A DNA stretch of 54,458 nucleotides from Amycolatopsis rhizosphaerae (lineage in GTDB: Bacteria; Actinomycetota; Actinomycetes; Mycobacteriales; Pseudonocardiaceae), in the NCBI RefSeq assembly GCF_007713715.1, contig NZ_VJWX01000003.1, positions 1 to 54,458 of the forward strand. The letters are read 5' to 3'. The notes below the pieces were generated by a model, which did no database searches, was not told where the DNA came from, and worked only from the letters and a program-made list of their open reading frames with translations. Of the stretch, positions 16,434 through 24,965 are shown in pieces (position 1 is the first letter of the stretch; each line of letters opens with the position of its first letter). The position numbers and the translations under genes were made by a program.

Positions 16434-17129
16434 CTAATTCTCGTCGTACAGCCATCCCAGGTACCAGTCACGAAAGTGCGGGCCGGGCGTCAGCCCGCCG
16501 TCGCTCGCGCGGTCGTCGAACCACACCTGCCCGCGCGCGGGACCGGACAGGATCAGACGAAAGAACGCGCCGCAACCGTATTCGGCGATCACCAAAGAGC
16601 CGGCGACCCACTCAGGCGCGAAATACTCCTCGTCGCTCATCCGATCCAGAGAGTCCGGGCCGTTGGGATTCCAGGCCGTGACATGCGGAAACGGGGTAGC
16701 GAGGAGACCAGGGACCCAGCGGTCCTCGCGATCTCGTTCAGCAATGTCCGAGCCGTCCAGCCGAAAGAGTCCGTAGTACGGCCCCGCGCCACCGTCTCCG
16801 ATCCCGACGAGGAAGGCACGATACGACTCAGGCAGCGTGACCTGGTGGCGCTGTTCGAACTCGATCACGGCGGACTCGCGCAAAGGCGCACCAAACCGAT
16901 AACGGTGTTTCGAGGCACCGAACACCACACACCCCGCATCAGCCGCCGCCATGCCGGAGAGCCGATCACGAACTTGGGTCACATCCCACACACCCGGCTC
17001 CTTCTCACCACACCCGGACCCCAAAACGATCCCGAACCCAAACGGTAAACGATCCTGCGCACGAACGGGTGTGCGCACGAAGAGAACCTCCTGACCCGGG
17101 CCGATACCCATGTCAGCAGACTCTTCCAC
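16434..17129 (-). CDS. SMI1/KNR4 (SUKH) domain protein
   Basis: A 231-residue protein (225 if it starts at ATG 17111, which has GAAGAG 9 bases upstream). The core segment ESAVIEFEQRHQVTLPESYRAFL followed by VGIGDGGAGPYYGLFRL is the SUKH signature: an acidic helix, LPxxYxxFL and a GxGGxGPxYGLxxL turn. SUKH proteins are common immunity proteins of bacterial contact-dependent or secreted toxins, but some have other roles. It lies 12 bases downstream of a DUF1963 gene and is probably co-transcribed with it. No toxin gene was seen beside the pair. Confidence 0.82.
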   Translation of the reverse strand: MEESADMGIGPGQEVLFVRTPVRAQDRLPFGFGIVLGSGCGEKEPGVWDVTQVRDRLSGMAAADAGCVVFGASKHRYRFGAPLRESAVIEFEQRHQVTLPESYRAFLVGIGDGGAGPYYGLFRLDGSDIAERDREDRWVPGLLATPFPHVTAWNPNGPDSLDRMSDEEYFAPEWVAGSLVIAEYGCGAFFRLILSGPARGQVWFDDRASDGGLTPGPHFRDWYLGWLYDEN

Positions 17130-17141
17130 GACCGTCGATTT

Positions 17142-18023
17142 TCAACCGCATTGCATCGTGAATCTCGCCCGGTCGAAACGACCGGCAGCGAGGTCATCAC
17201 GCCGGATGAGCCAGTAGAGTGCTCCCGCGTCTCCCCACAACATCTCGCCATCACTGTCGAACTGGGCAAGAAGCACCCACCGGGCAGCTTCCTCGGCAAA
17301 CCGCGGATCACCCCAGGGAACCCCATCCAGGACCAGGCCCGCGATTTCACTCTCCGCGGCACCCTGCCACGGATCGGAAAACCCGCCGACCTGATGATTG
17401 GGCCACCGGCCCTCATCGACCTGGTAGACGACCTCACAGAACACATCAGTGCCGGCATATCCGTTCACACTGAGACCATCAACGGCCTCAGCCAACGACA
17501 GCCCGCCGGGCACGCTGACCTGGTCGAGCAGAATGTGCTCCCGCTGCGGCCCCGTCATCATCGGCACCCCAGCCAGATCAACACGGGGATAGGGCCGCAA
17601 CCCCGGCGGCGCGGACCGCTCCCGCACCGCCACCCCGTCCGGAATGAAGACCACTTGGGCACCCTCAGGCTGATCGGGCTCCGCCATGTCGAGCCAAGGA
17701 TCGTCGTGGTCGAGTTGGTAACGCCCGTCGAAGTAGAAGAACAACAGGCGCCCGGCAGCAGGAAGGGGAATATCGAGCGCCTCCCGGGGCAAGCTCCCGC
17801 AGTCCAGACTCGCCACGTGGGTGAGTGGCCCAACGTCCGGCCATACCGGCCACGGCATCCCCACCGGCAACGACGGATTACCCCCCAAGTGGCCCACAGC
17901 CACCCCACTGCCAACAGCGATGAGACGGACCGCGGGACGGAACAACGCGATCCAGGCCTCAGCAACCGCGTCCGGCAGTTGTCCACGCGCAAGCTCAACG
18001 AGCCGATCTTCATGTCCGGGCAC
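17142..18023 (-). CDS. DUF1963 / YwqG-like protein
   Basis: About 293 residues. YwqG/DUF1963 features include GNPSLPVGMPWPVWPD near the N-terminus, LTHVASLDCGSLP, LLFFYFDG, the mid-protein HILLDQVSVPGG and a C-terminal WVLLAQFDSDGEMLWGDAGALYWLIRRDDLA, the typical aqueous-phase WxLLAQxDSD..GD.G..Y..I pattern. The frame is open to 18287, but that part runs over a transposase relic, so GTG 18023 (after AGGA) is preferred. The family is of unknown function and frequently sits with SUKH proteins in immunity islands, as here. Confidence 0.75.
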   Translation of the reverse strand: MPGHEDRLVELARGQLPDAVAEAWIALFRPAVRLIAVGSGVAVGHLGGNPSLPVGMPWPVWPDVGPLTHVASLDCGSLPREALDIPLPAAGRLLFFYFDGRYQLDHDDPWLDMAEPDQPEGAQVVFIPDGVAVRERSAPPGLRPYPRVDLAGVPMMTGPQREHILLDQVSVPGGLSLAEAVDGLSVNGYAGTDVFCEVVYQVDEGRWPNHQVGGFSDPWQGAAESEIAGLVLDGVPWGDPRFAEEAARWVLLAQFDSDGEMLWGDAGALYWLIRRDDLAAGRFDRARFTMQCG

Positions 18024-18197
18024 TCCCGCATCCTGCCAGGCAACCGCCCGACCACCAGCGACTCCCCTCGACCGCTCCCCCAATCGATCAGCAACGCTGG
18101 AAACACCGTTGCTGAGACCCACGCGCCCCGCGTGAACAGGCGGCTCAGGGGTACGTGGGGGCGAACAGCCCCGCTGTTCCAGGTCCAGCCGGGTCAC
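18024..18197. other. no supported gene upstream of DUF1963
   Basis: Between the likely DUF1963 start and the transposase relic no convincing ORF or site was found. 18366-18473, on the other side of the relic, is likewise empty. Confidence 0.4.
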
Positions 18198-18365
18198 CGA
18201 GATCGCCCATCCTGCGGATGGTGGAGGTGATGTAGGGCGATCACCGCTCCTGGTGCTCGGGATCATCGTGGCCGATCGGATTGCCACCGATCATCAGCCA
18301 TTCCGAGCAGCCGTGGAACGCCTCGGCCTTGTTCGTGACCGCGATGATCTGCTCCCGTGGCCGCA
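18198..18365 (-). pseudogene. Tn3-family transposase remnant
   Basis: The minus strand reads REQIIAVTNKAEAFHGCSEWL, then MIGGNPIGHDDPEHQER, a stop, and SPYITSTIRRMGDL. These match consecutive C-terminal blocks of Tn3-family transposases (NKxExFxxFxxW...NDPxEQEK and LSPYxTxHIxRFGDY), with the piece between them deleted. No terminal repeats were seen. It is a decayed insertion that borders the DUF1963/SUKH pair. Confidence 0.6.
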
Positions 18366-18473
18366 GAAGGCACGGTGGAGCGTCGCAATGAAAGCGGGCC
18401 GCTGGTGCACCCAGGCCGGTGTCGTGCCCACCCAGTCACGGCACCACACCGGCTGTTCAGAAAACCTTACCTG

Positions 18474-19208
18474 TCAGGGAATTACGCGGTTGCGCAGGTT
18501 GTTCGGGTACGGGCCTTCACCATGGATACGCAGTTCATCGGCGACGTCGAAGCTGTAGAACGGGTGCGAGCTGAAATAGCCGCCAAGGTCCGTGATGCTG
18601 CTCATGAAGCAGATACCGTCGGCGCCACCCGCGGAACGAGGACCGTTGCACAGGCTGAGCGTCGGGTACTTGAAGCCGTCAAGCGGCCGGAGCCCGGATC
18701 CGCCGGGGCCGGAGACCGGGATGTGCCCGATGAGGCCGCCCGGGTCGCCTGGCCAGTTGGACTCCTGCGACTGACGGCGACCGTCCGAGAACAGGATGCC
18801 CTGGATGTTCCGCCCAGGCGGCTCGGTCTCCAGCACGGTGCCCGCGACGAGCGCGCCGAGGCTGAACCCTGCGATGTACACCTTCGTGCCGAGGTCGCAA
18901 TTGGACTTCACGTACAGGTTGTACAACGCGGTGCGCAGGTTCGCGACGCCGGCGTCGACGTCAGTGTAGAGGTTGATGTCGGTGGCCGAGTTGGGATACG
19001 GGATGCGGACCGGATTCGCCCCCGCGGGGGCGTGGTCCAACATCTCATGGCCCCCGTCCTGGTAACCCGGAATCACGAACATGATCGGCCCGCACGCGTT
19101 TGCCGCGCGAGCCGGCGCGGCGCTCGCGGTAGCGGTACACGTCATGGCGAGCAGACTCCAGAGCATCAGCACCGCTGCCGCGGTGCGCCACCCTCGCCTG
19201 AAATACAT
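18474..19208 (-). CDS. secreted alpha/beta serine hydrolase (cutinase/PE-PPE-domain-like)
   Basis: A 244-residue exported protein. The N-terminus has a Sec signal: positive start (MYFRRGWR), a hydrophobic stretch and an AxA cleavage region (ASAAPARA). The mature part begins with CGPIMFVIPGYQDGG and has the nucleophile elbow GFSLGA in VYIAGFSLGALVAG, as in mycobacterial PE-PPE and cutinase-like esterases. A C-terminal SSHPFYSFD may carry the catalytic His. AAGGGGG precedes the ATG at 19208. It probably acts on lipids or esters outside the cell; substrate unknown. It is isolated between two patches of decayed genes. Confidence 0.75.
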   Translation of the reverse strand: MYFRRGWRTAAAVLMLWSLLAMTCTATASAAPARAANACGPIMFVIPGYQDGGHEMLDHAPAGANPVRIPYPNSATDINLYTDVDAGVANLRTALYNLYVKSNCDLGTKVYIAGFSLGALVAGTVLETEPPGRNIQGILFSDGRRQSQESNWPGDPGGLIGHIPVSGPGGSGLRPLDGFKYPTLSLCNGPRSAGGADGICFMSSITDLGGYFSSHPFYSFDVADELRIHGEGPYPNNLRNRVIP

Positions 19209-19291
19209 GAGCCCCCTTCACTTTCTGCTCGTTGTGAGCAATTCTTGGACGTACCGCACAAGGGTGATCCCGGCCGATTAAATTCTCGTGA

Positions 19292-19500
19292 AATGCAGGC
19301 GCTTTCCGGCAAGCCGGCAGTGACCCCGGCGAAACGGTTGCCACGATGGAGCTGTTCAAAGGCGCCATCGGCTTGGTCAAGAACCCGGCCGGTCATCGGA
19401 GAGCCGACCTCACGATCCCGCCGAAGCGGCAGAGATCGTTCTACTTCCAGACCTATTCCTTCGGCTCCAACCGGAGGACGAGGCCGCCGCCCGCGAGGCC
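19292..19500 (+). pseudogene. frameshifted TIGR02391 (Ymh-type) family remnant
   Basis: From 19301 one frame encodes AFRQAG...TMELFKGAIGLVKNPAGHR, and after a shift near 19400-19410 a second frame encodes DPAEAAEIVLLPDLFLRL. Joined, they match the C-terminal core of TIGR02391 proteins (FxGAIGxxKNPxxHR..DYDDPxEAAEIVLLADLLLRLL). A stop at 19289 cuts the 5' side. TIGR02391 proteins occur in accessory and phage-related regions. This copy cannot be functional as it stands. Confidence 0.65.
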
Positions 19501-19659
19501 GCGGCGAACCCGTGGTCCGAGTTCGGCGGCAGGCCAGTGGTCACCGCAGGTGGCGGCGAGCGCGTTCAGGACGGGCTTCCAGCACATCATCCATCGGGCG
19601 CCCCCGGGGCCGGAGCCAGTCTTACCTGCTGCAAAAAACTACGCAAACACACCTTGTCG

Positions 19660-19785
19660 GCGCTCGTGGACATCGTCTGCCGCGACGCCGTACACCTCGG
19701 CCAGGTGTGCGGCGATCTCCCCCGTGGTCTAACCCTTCGCGGCCAGGGAGATCACCATCTCATCGATCCCGGTGAGGCGTTTCTG
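19660..19785 (-). pseudogene. IS256-family transposase remnant
   Basis: The minus strand reads RLTGIDEMVISLAAKG, a stop, TTGEIAAHLAEVYGV and, after a frameshift, TMSTSADKV. This is the classic IS256 block (DEMVxSLYAKGxTTGEIxAHLAEVYG..ISTITDKV). Only about 40 codons remain and no inverted repeats were found. 19209-19291 and 19501-19659 hold nothing else I can identify. Confidence 0.65.
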
Positions 19786-19827
19786 TCATCGCACGAGGCG
19801 GCGCCTCGACACCTCCGGCCACGGCGG

Positions 19828-20559
19828 TCAGTCCGGTCTGCCGCTGCATCCGCGGCCGGGATTCAGCAGGTTGTTGCGGGCAGCGATCGCCACTGCTTCG
19901 AGCTTTGAGTGGGCGTCGAGCTTGGTGAGCACGCGTTGCACATGGTTGCGCACCGTGTTGACACTGAGGTGCAACTCGTCGGCAATGCCTTGGTTGGACA
20001 GGCCGGCACTGATCAGGTCGAGAACGTCGACCTCGCGGCGGGTCAGATCGCCTCCGACCGACGGGGGCCGCCGACCGACCAGACCGCCGGCCACGTCGGG
20101 CGAGATCGGTGTCTCGCCCCTCAAGACTGCCCCGACCGCCGCGATGACAGCGGCCACGTTCTGTCGCTTCGTGACGAAACCGTCACAGCCGGCGTCCATT
20201 GCCTCTTGCAGCACGCTGCGTTGGTCGGCGGCGGTCAGCATCAGCACGCGGGTCCGCGGCGCACGTCGCCGGACGGCCGCAATCCCGCTGGCCCCGCTCT
20301 CGGCCGGCAGGTGGTGGTCGAGGACAACGATGTCGGGCGAGGTGGCGGCGACGGAGTCGAGCGCCTCGGCGAGAGTCCCGCAGCACCCGATGACGTCCAT
20401 CCCGCTTGCTGTCAAGGCCTCCCCGAGCAGCTCGGCGAAAACCGGGTGGTCGTCCACGAGCAGCACGGTCGGCGCCGCTCGCGATGTTACGGTCTGAGCT
20501 ACGGCCGGGGGTATCCCCCGCGCCGCCGGCTCGCTGCGCAGGTTACGACGAGGTGACAT
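19828..20559 (-). CDS. NarL/FixJ-type response regulator
   Basis: A receiver domain (VLLVDDHPVF with the acidic pocket, phospho-acceptor Asp in IVVLDHHLP, Lys in FVTKR) is followed by a LuxR-type HTH (LTRREVDVLDLISAGLSNQ, then GIADELHLSVNTVRNHVQRV). About 243 residues from ATG 20559; GTG 20466, just before LLVDDHP, is an alternative that would leave room for promoters. It is divergent from a large sensor kinase whose ATG is only 3 bases away from 20559, an unusually close head-to-head pair, and is the probable DNA-binding partner of that kinase. Confidence 0.88.
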   Translation of the reverse strand: MSPRRNLRSEPAARGIPPAVAQTVTSRAAPTVLLVDDHPVFAELLGEALTASGMDVIGCCGTLAEALDSVAATSPDIVVLDHHLPAESGASGIAAVRRRAPRTRVLMLTAADQRSVLQEAMDAGCDGFVTKRQNVAAVIAAVGAVLRGETPISPDVAGGLVGRRPPSVGGDLTRREVDVLDLISAGLSNQGIADELHLSVNTVRNHVQRVLTKLDAHSKLEAVAIAARNNLLNPGRGCSGRPD

Positions 20560-20562
20560 GTC

Positions 20563-23523
20563 ATGCACGAGATCCTCCGGTCCGACGTCGCCACCGGGTT
20601 CGCCCCGGAGGAAGTCCGAGTGGTCCGCGTCGGCGAGGTCCCGTCGTTGCGGCAGTCGTCGCCGGATCTTCCCATTGTTGCGCTGGTCCGGTCGAGTTCA
20701 CCGGGCGAAATTATCGCGGCGCAGCTGGCCGGAGCCGATATCGTCCTGGCCTGCGCCGACGGGGAAAGGCCCGCACCGGACGATCTGGCGGCCGCGTGCG
20801 CGGCTGCCAGAGTGCTGGCCGCCAGGGCAGCCGTCCAGCGCGGTGAGACGCGACGCGCGGCCCATGAGATCGCAGGCAACGCTTCCGCGGTCTCGATGGC
20901 TGCCCAGCTTCTCGCTGCCGAGGTGCCCACGAAGTCTTTGCAACTGCAGACACTGGCGGACCAGGGTGCCGAACTCGCATGGCGTGCCGGGCGAGCGGCC
21001 CGATCCGGTCGTTCACCATTGGTGCAGCTGGACCTAGTCGCGGCAGTCCGCTCACTGTGCCGGAATTCGCGCCCCGGCGAGGTGGTGCCCACGGTCGATG
21101 CCGTCGATTGCCGGTCCGTCCGAGTGCTGGTGGACCGGCTCAGGTTCGCGCGGGCGATCACGAGTGTGCTGGACAACGCGCGACGGGCCGGCTCGACCTC
21201 CATCGAAGTACGGATAAGCCGCGGCTCGCCCGATCGGAACACGGTGGAGCTCACGGTGACCGACAACGGTCAGGGTCTGCCGGGCGATTGGGACGAGGGC
21301 ACCGCGCTACGGCCGTTCACCACCGGCTGGGCAACTCCTGGCGACGGACTCGGACTGACCGAGGCCGCGGAGTTCGCCGCTGATCACGGCGGCACCCTGA
21401 CGGTCGAATCCCGCGCGTGCGCGGCGGGGTCCGTGGTGCGGTTGCAGCTACCTGACGCAACGCCACACTCCCGGGGCCAGCGGGCCCCGATCGCCTCGCC
21501 GTCTTCGGACGGTGACTGGGCGATCGCCCGGATTCTCGAAGGCATCGCACGTCGCGATCCGCTCGAACACAGCCTTCAGGCACTGATCACGGCGATGGAA
21601 CAGCACCTGCCGGGGAGCACCTGCTCGATTCTGCTGCTCGACCAGTCGGCCAGCACATTGCACCACGGTGCAGGTGAGCGCCTCCCGGCACCGTACCGCG
21701 CGGCGATCGACGGAGTGCGCGTCGGCCCCTTCGCCGGCTCGTGCGGCACGGCCGCTTTCACTCGCAGTGAAGTCATCGCGGCCGACATCGGTACCGACGA
21801 ACGGTGGATCGACTACCGTGCCATCGCGTTGCCTCATGGGCTCAGGTCGTGCTGGTCGACACCGATTCTCGACGTCGATCGGGGGATCGTCCTCGGTACG
21901 TTCGCGGTGTATCACGCGGTCAGCTGGGTGCCCGACGCAGCGGCGACGGAACTCGTCCAGCGCCTGACCCACGTGGCCGCGATCGCGATCGGTACCGCCG
22001 AGCTGTACGAACACCTGCTCGAGAGTGAGGCACGATTCCGCAGTACCTTCGAAACGACCGGACTGGGGATCGCGCTGGTCAACCTGGACGGTCACATTCA
22101 GCAGGCGAACGCGGCGTTCTCGGCCATGGCCGGCCGGGCAGTCACCGGTCTGCGGCTGGCCGACGTGGTGGATCCCGGCGACGCGCGGGCGGTCGCGGCG
22201 GCGATGTCGGCCATGTCGGATCGGCAGTCGGGGCCCGGTGTGCCCGGCGACCGGCTGCCCTCCGCGGAAGTGCGGGTTTGGGTTGCCGGGCAGGAGGAGC
22301 CGCTGTGGGCAGCGCTGAGCGGATCGCTCATCCGCGGCCGCGACGGCGATCCGCGACACTTCTGCGTGGAACTGTTCGACCTGACCGAGCGCCGGCGGGT
22401 GGCCCAGGCATACCAGGACCGGGCGATTGCCGAGGCCGCCAACCACGCGAAGAGCGAGCTGCTCGCCTTGGTCAGCCACGAGCTGCGGACACCGCTCAAC
22501 GCCGTCATCGGGTTCGCGCAGCTCCTCAGCGCGAACAGGTTGACCAAACAGCAGGAGCGAGAGGGCGTGGGCCACATCCTGAGCGCTGGGCGGCATCTCC
22601 TGAGGCTGATCAACGACCTGATAGACCTGACCGGCGCGGAGAGCGGTCAGCTGCGGCTTACGCCAGAACCCGTCGCACTGTCGCACGCCGTGCGCGAGGC
22701 ATTGGAGATCGTCGCCGGGCTGGCCGACGAACGATCCGTCAAGCTGAGCGGTCCCGACGACGTACCGGAGGAATGGGCCGAGGCGGATCCCCAACGGCTG
22801 CGCCAGGTTCTGCTGAACCTGATCGGCAACGGCATCAAATTCACCCCCGCGGGCGGACGAGTGACGATCGGAGTCGAGCGGGGCGCGATCGTGGTGACGG
22901 ACACCGGGCCCGGCATTGCTCCCGAACAGCTCGAACAGCTTTTCCTGCCCTTCCACCGCGCGAGCGAGACAGGCGCTGAGGGGTCGGGACTTGGCCTGGC
23001 CCTTTCGCAGCGGCTGACTGCGGCGATGGGCGGGCATCTCACGGTTGCCAGCGAACTCGGCGTCGGCAGTACCTTCCGGGTGGAACTGGCCGCGTGTGCG
23101 CCGAAGCACGCCAACCCGGCACGAACCCGAGATGCGGTCTCGGATCACGAACCTCGGGGGCGCGTCCTCTACCTCGAGGATGATCCGGCGAGCCGGCTGC
23201 TGCTCTCGTCGGCCCTGTCTCGGTGGCCGACGGTAACGCTCGACCTGGCGGCCACGTGCGCGGAAGCGCGGTCGCTGCTCGCGAAGAGCCCGGCCGACCT
23301 GCTGCTGATCGACATCGGACTGCCCGACGGCAACGGTTGGGAGTTCGTGCAGGAACTTGCCGCCCATGCGAACGGACATCTCCCACCAACGCTCGTCGTG
23401 ACGGCAGGCCCCCGCACTGCGCCGCCGGCTTTGGCTGACGTCGAAGTCTTCGGCAAACCGTGGGTGGTCGACGAGATCCTCGGGGCGATCAGCCGTCGGC
23501 TGACGTCGAGCGCGCCGAGCTGA
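20563..23523 (+). CDS. hybrid sensor histidine kinase with two ATPase modules
   Basis: A 986-residue cytoplasmic protein with no membrane segment. Order: an N-terminal receiver-like segment (~1-95) lacking an evident phospho-Asp motif; a first kinase-like module with AHEIAGN (His 101), N-box SVLDNARRA (201-209), DNGQG (234-238) and DGLGL (261-265); a GAF domain (~330-485); a PAS domain (~487-610); a canonical HisKA with SHELRTPLNAVIGF (His 639); a second HATPase (NLIGNGIKFTP, GSGLGLAL); and a C-terminal receiver (LLLIDIGLPDGNGWEF). GAGGTGA precedes ATG 20563. Two HATPase domains in one chain is uncommon. It overlaps a convergent single-domain receiver gene by 35 bases. Confidence 0.88.
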   Translation: MHEILRSDVATGFAPEEVRVVRVGEVPSLRQSSPDLPIVALVRSSSPGEIIAAQLAGADIVLACADGERPAPDDLAAACAAARVLAARAAVQRGETRRAAHEIAGNASAVSMAAQLLAAEVPTKSLQLQTLADQGAELAWRAGRAARSGRSPLVQLDLVAAVRSLCRNSRPGEVVPTVDAVDCRSVRVLVDRLRFARAITSVLDNARRAGSTSIEVRISRGSPDRNTVELTVTDNGQGLPGDWDEGTALRPFTTGWATPGDGLGLTEAAEFAADHGGTLTVESRACAAGSVVRLQLPDATPHSRGQRAPIASPSSDGDWAIARILEGIARRDPLEHSLQALITAMEQHLPGSTCSILLLDQSASTLHHGAGERLPAPYRAAIDGVRVGPFAGSCGTAAFTRSEVIAADIGTDERWIDYRAIALPHGLRSCWSTPILDVDRGIVLGTFAVYHAVSWVPDAAATELVQRLTHVAAIAIGTAELYEHLLESEARFRSTFETTGLGIALVNLDGHIQQANAAFSAMAGRAVTGLRLADVVDPGDARAVAAAMSAMSDRQSGPGVPGDRLPSAEVRVWVAGQEEPLWAALSGSLIRGRDGDPRHFCVELFDLTERRRVAQAYQDRAIAEAANHAKSELLALVSHELRTPLNAVIGFAQLLSANRLTKQQEREGVGHILSAGRHLLRLINDLIDLTGAESGQLRLTPEPVALSHAVREALEIVAGLADERSVKLSGPDDVPEEWAEADPQRLRQVLLNLIGNGIKFTPAGGRVTIGVERGAIVVTDTGPGIAPEQLEQLFLPFHRASETGAEGSGLGLALSQRLTAAMGGHLTVASELGVGSTFRVELAACAPKHANPARTRDAVSDHEPRGRVLYLEDDPASRLLLSSALSRWPTVTLDLAATCAEARSLLAKSPADLLLIDIGLPDGNGWEFVQELAAHANGHLPPTLVVTAGPRTAPPALADVEVFGKPWVVDEILGAISRRLTSSAPS

Positions 23524-23881
23524 CCGCGACCAGGATCGCCAGGAACTCGGTGATATCGAAGGGTTTGGGCAGACACGCGTCGGCGCCGGCCGCCCGCGCT
23601 CGTTCCAGATCCTCGACGCTGGTCACGCCGGTCAGTGCCACGACCGCGACGCGGTCGTGCGCCGGGTCCGCCCGGATCTTGCTGATCAGGCGGTACCCAC
23701 CGTCTCGCCGGGCGCCCATGAGAAGGTCGGTGACCACGACCGCGGGGGGCGTCCCCTCAGCGAGCAGCCGCAGGCCCCCAGTGACGTCGACGCTCGTCCG
23801 CACCCGGTGGCCTGCCGACTCCATGACCAGTCTCAGCAATGCCAAGCCTGCGGCGTCGTCGTCGACGGCGACCACGTCCAT
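23489..23881 (-). CDS. stand-alone receiver (CheY-like) protein
   Basis: A 130-residue single REC domain: acidic pocket VVAVDDD, phospho-acceptor Asp in AVVVTDLLMG, Thr in VVALTGV and Lys in CLPKPFD. There is no output domain, so it probably relays phosphate or acts by protein contact. ATG 23881 has GGAGGAGG upstream; an upstream GTG start at 23914 is less likely. Its 3' end overlaps the kinase gene on the other strand by 35 bases. Confidence 0.85.
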   Translation of the reverse strand: MDVVAVDDDAAGLALLRLVMESAGHRVRTSVDVTGGLRLLAEGTPPAVVVTDLLMGARRDGGYRLISKIRADPAHDRVAVVALTGVTSVEDLERARAAGADACLPKPFDITEFLAILVAVSSARSTSADG

Positions 23882-24047
23882 CTCCGGCCACCTCCTCCTT
23901 CCGCGCACCACCACCCTAAATGGCGCGGCGGGTGCGGAGATGGTGCGAATGCACCAGTTGCAGGTGATGCGATGAGCCCTTCTGCGGCGCCGGACGCGTC
24001 CCTAGCGTGATCCCCATCATATCCGGCAGTGGTTAGCGGAGGACCCA

Positions 24048-24824
24048 GTGGGACGAGTCGAGGGCAAAGTCGCCCTGATCACCGGCGGCGCACGTGGCCT
24101 GGGCGAGGCGACGGGTCGCGTCATGGCTCAAGAAGGCGCGACGGTCATCCTCACCGATGTCCTGGATGCCGAGGGCGAGGCCGTCGCCAAGGACATCCTG
24201 GCCAACGGCGGCAAAGCCGCCTATCTGCACCAGGACGTCACCGACGAGGCGGTGTGGGCCGCGATCACCGATCGGATCGTGGCAGAGCACGGACGTCTCG
24301 ACATCGTGGTGAACAACGCCGGTATCGTCCTTGACGCAACCGTCGAGGACACGACCCTCGAGGGCTGGCGCCGAGTGAACGGTATCAACAACGAAGCGGT
24401 CTTTCTGGGGACGCGAGAGGCCATCCGGGTGATGAAGGCGCAGGACCCGAAAGGCGGCTCGATCGTCAACATCTCCTCGATCGCCGGTCTCGTCGGGATC
24501 GACAACCTGGCCGCATACAACGCCTCGAAGGGCGCAGTGCGGCTCTTCACGAAGTCCGCGGCGCTGCACGCCGCCAAGTCGGGTTACGGCATCCGCGTCA
24601 ACTCGGTGCACCCCAGCTACACCTGGACGCCGATGGTCCAGCACCTCGGTGACAACACCGGTGACCGCGACGCGTTCTACGAAGCGCTCGCCCAGGCACA
24701 CCCGATCGGCCGGCCCGGCCAACCGATGGACATCGCCTACGGTGTGCTCTACCTCGCCTCTGACGAAGCGTCCTGGGTGACCGGCTCCGAGCTGGTCATC
24801 GACGGTGGGATCACGGCGGCCTGA
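24048..24824 (+). CDS. SDR family oxidoreductase
   Basis: A 258-residue classical SDR with an intact active site: TGGARGLG cofactor motif, NNAG, Ser in VNISSIAG and YNASKGA (Tyr/Lys pair). Overall it looks like 3-alpha/20-beta-hydroxysteroid or cyclic alcohol dehydrogenases. GTG 24048 follows GGAGG. It leads a three-gene plus-strand group with an acyl-CoA ligase and an LLM-type flavin oxidoreductase, so it probably oxidises an alcohol or 3-hydroxy intermediate of the same pathway. The substrate is unknown. Confidence 0.87.
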   Translation: MGRVEGKVALITGGARGLGEATGRVMAQEGATVILTDVLDAEGEAVAKDILANGGKAAYLHQDVTDEAVWAAITDRIVAEHGRLDIVVNNAGIVLDATVEDTTLEGWRRVNGINNEAVFLGTREAIRVMKAQDPKGGSIVNISSIAGLVGIDNLAAYNASKGAVRLFTKSAALHAAKSGYGIRVNSVHPSYTWTPMVQHLGDNTGDRDAFYEALAQAHPIGRPGQPMDIAYGVLYLASDEASWVTGSELVIDGGITAA

Positions 24825-24965
24825 CCTGGCGTCGCGGGCCGGGCATGCCGGACGGCACCTCGGCCCGCGACCTCGGCGTTCCCGCCGACGGCCACCGCGT
24901 CACACCCGCTGTCCCCGCGCCGAGCACCAGGACGGCGCCCTGACGATCTCCGCAGAGGAAGCCCG

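Noticed and set aside
17142-18287. Full-length 381-codon version of the DUF1963 gene
   Set aside because: Its first ~88 codons run over a Tn3-family transposase remnant.
21448-23379. 643-codon minus-strand ORF
   Set aside because: Antisense shadow of the sensor kinase gene.
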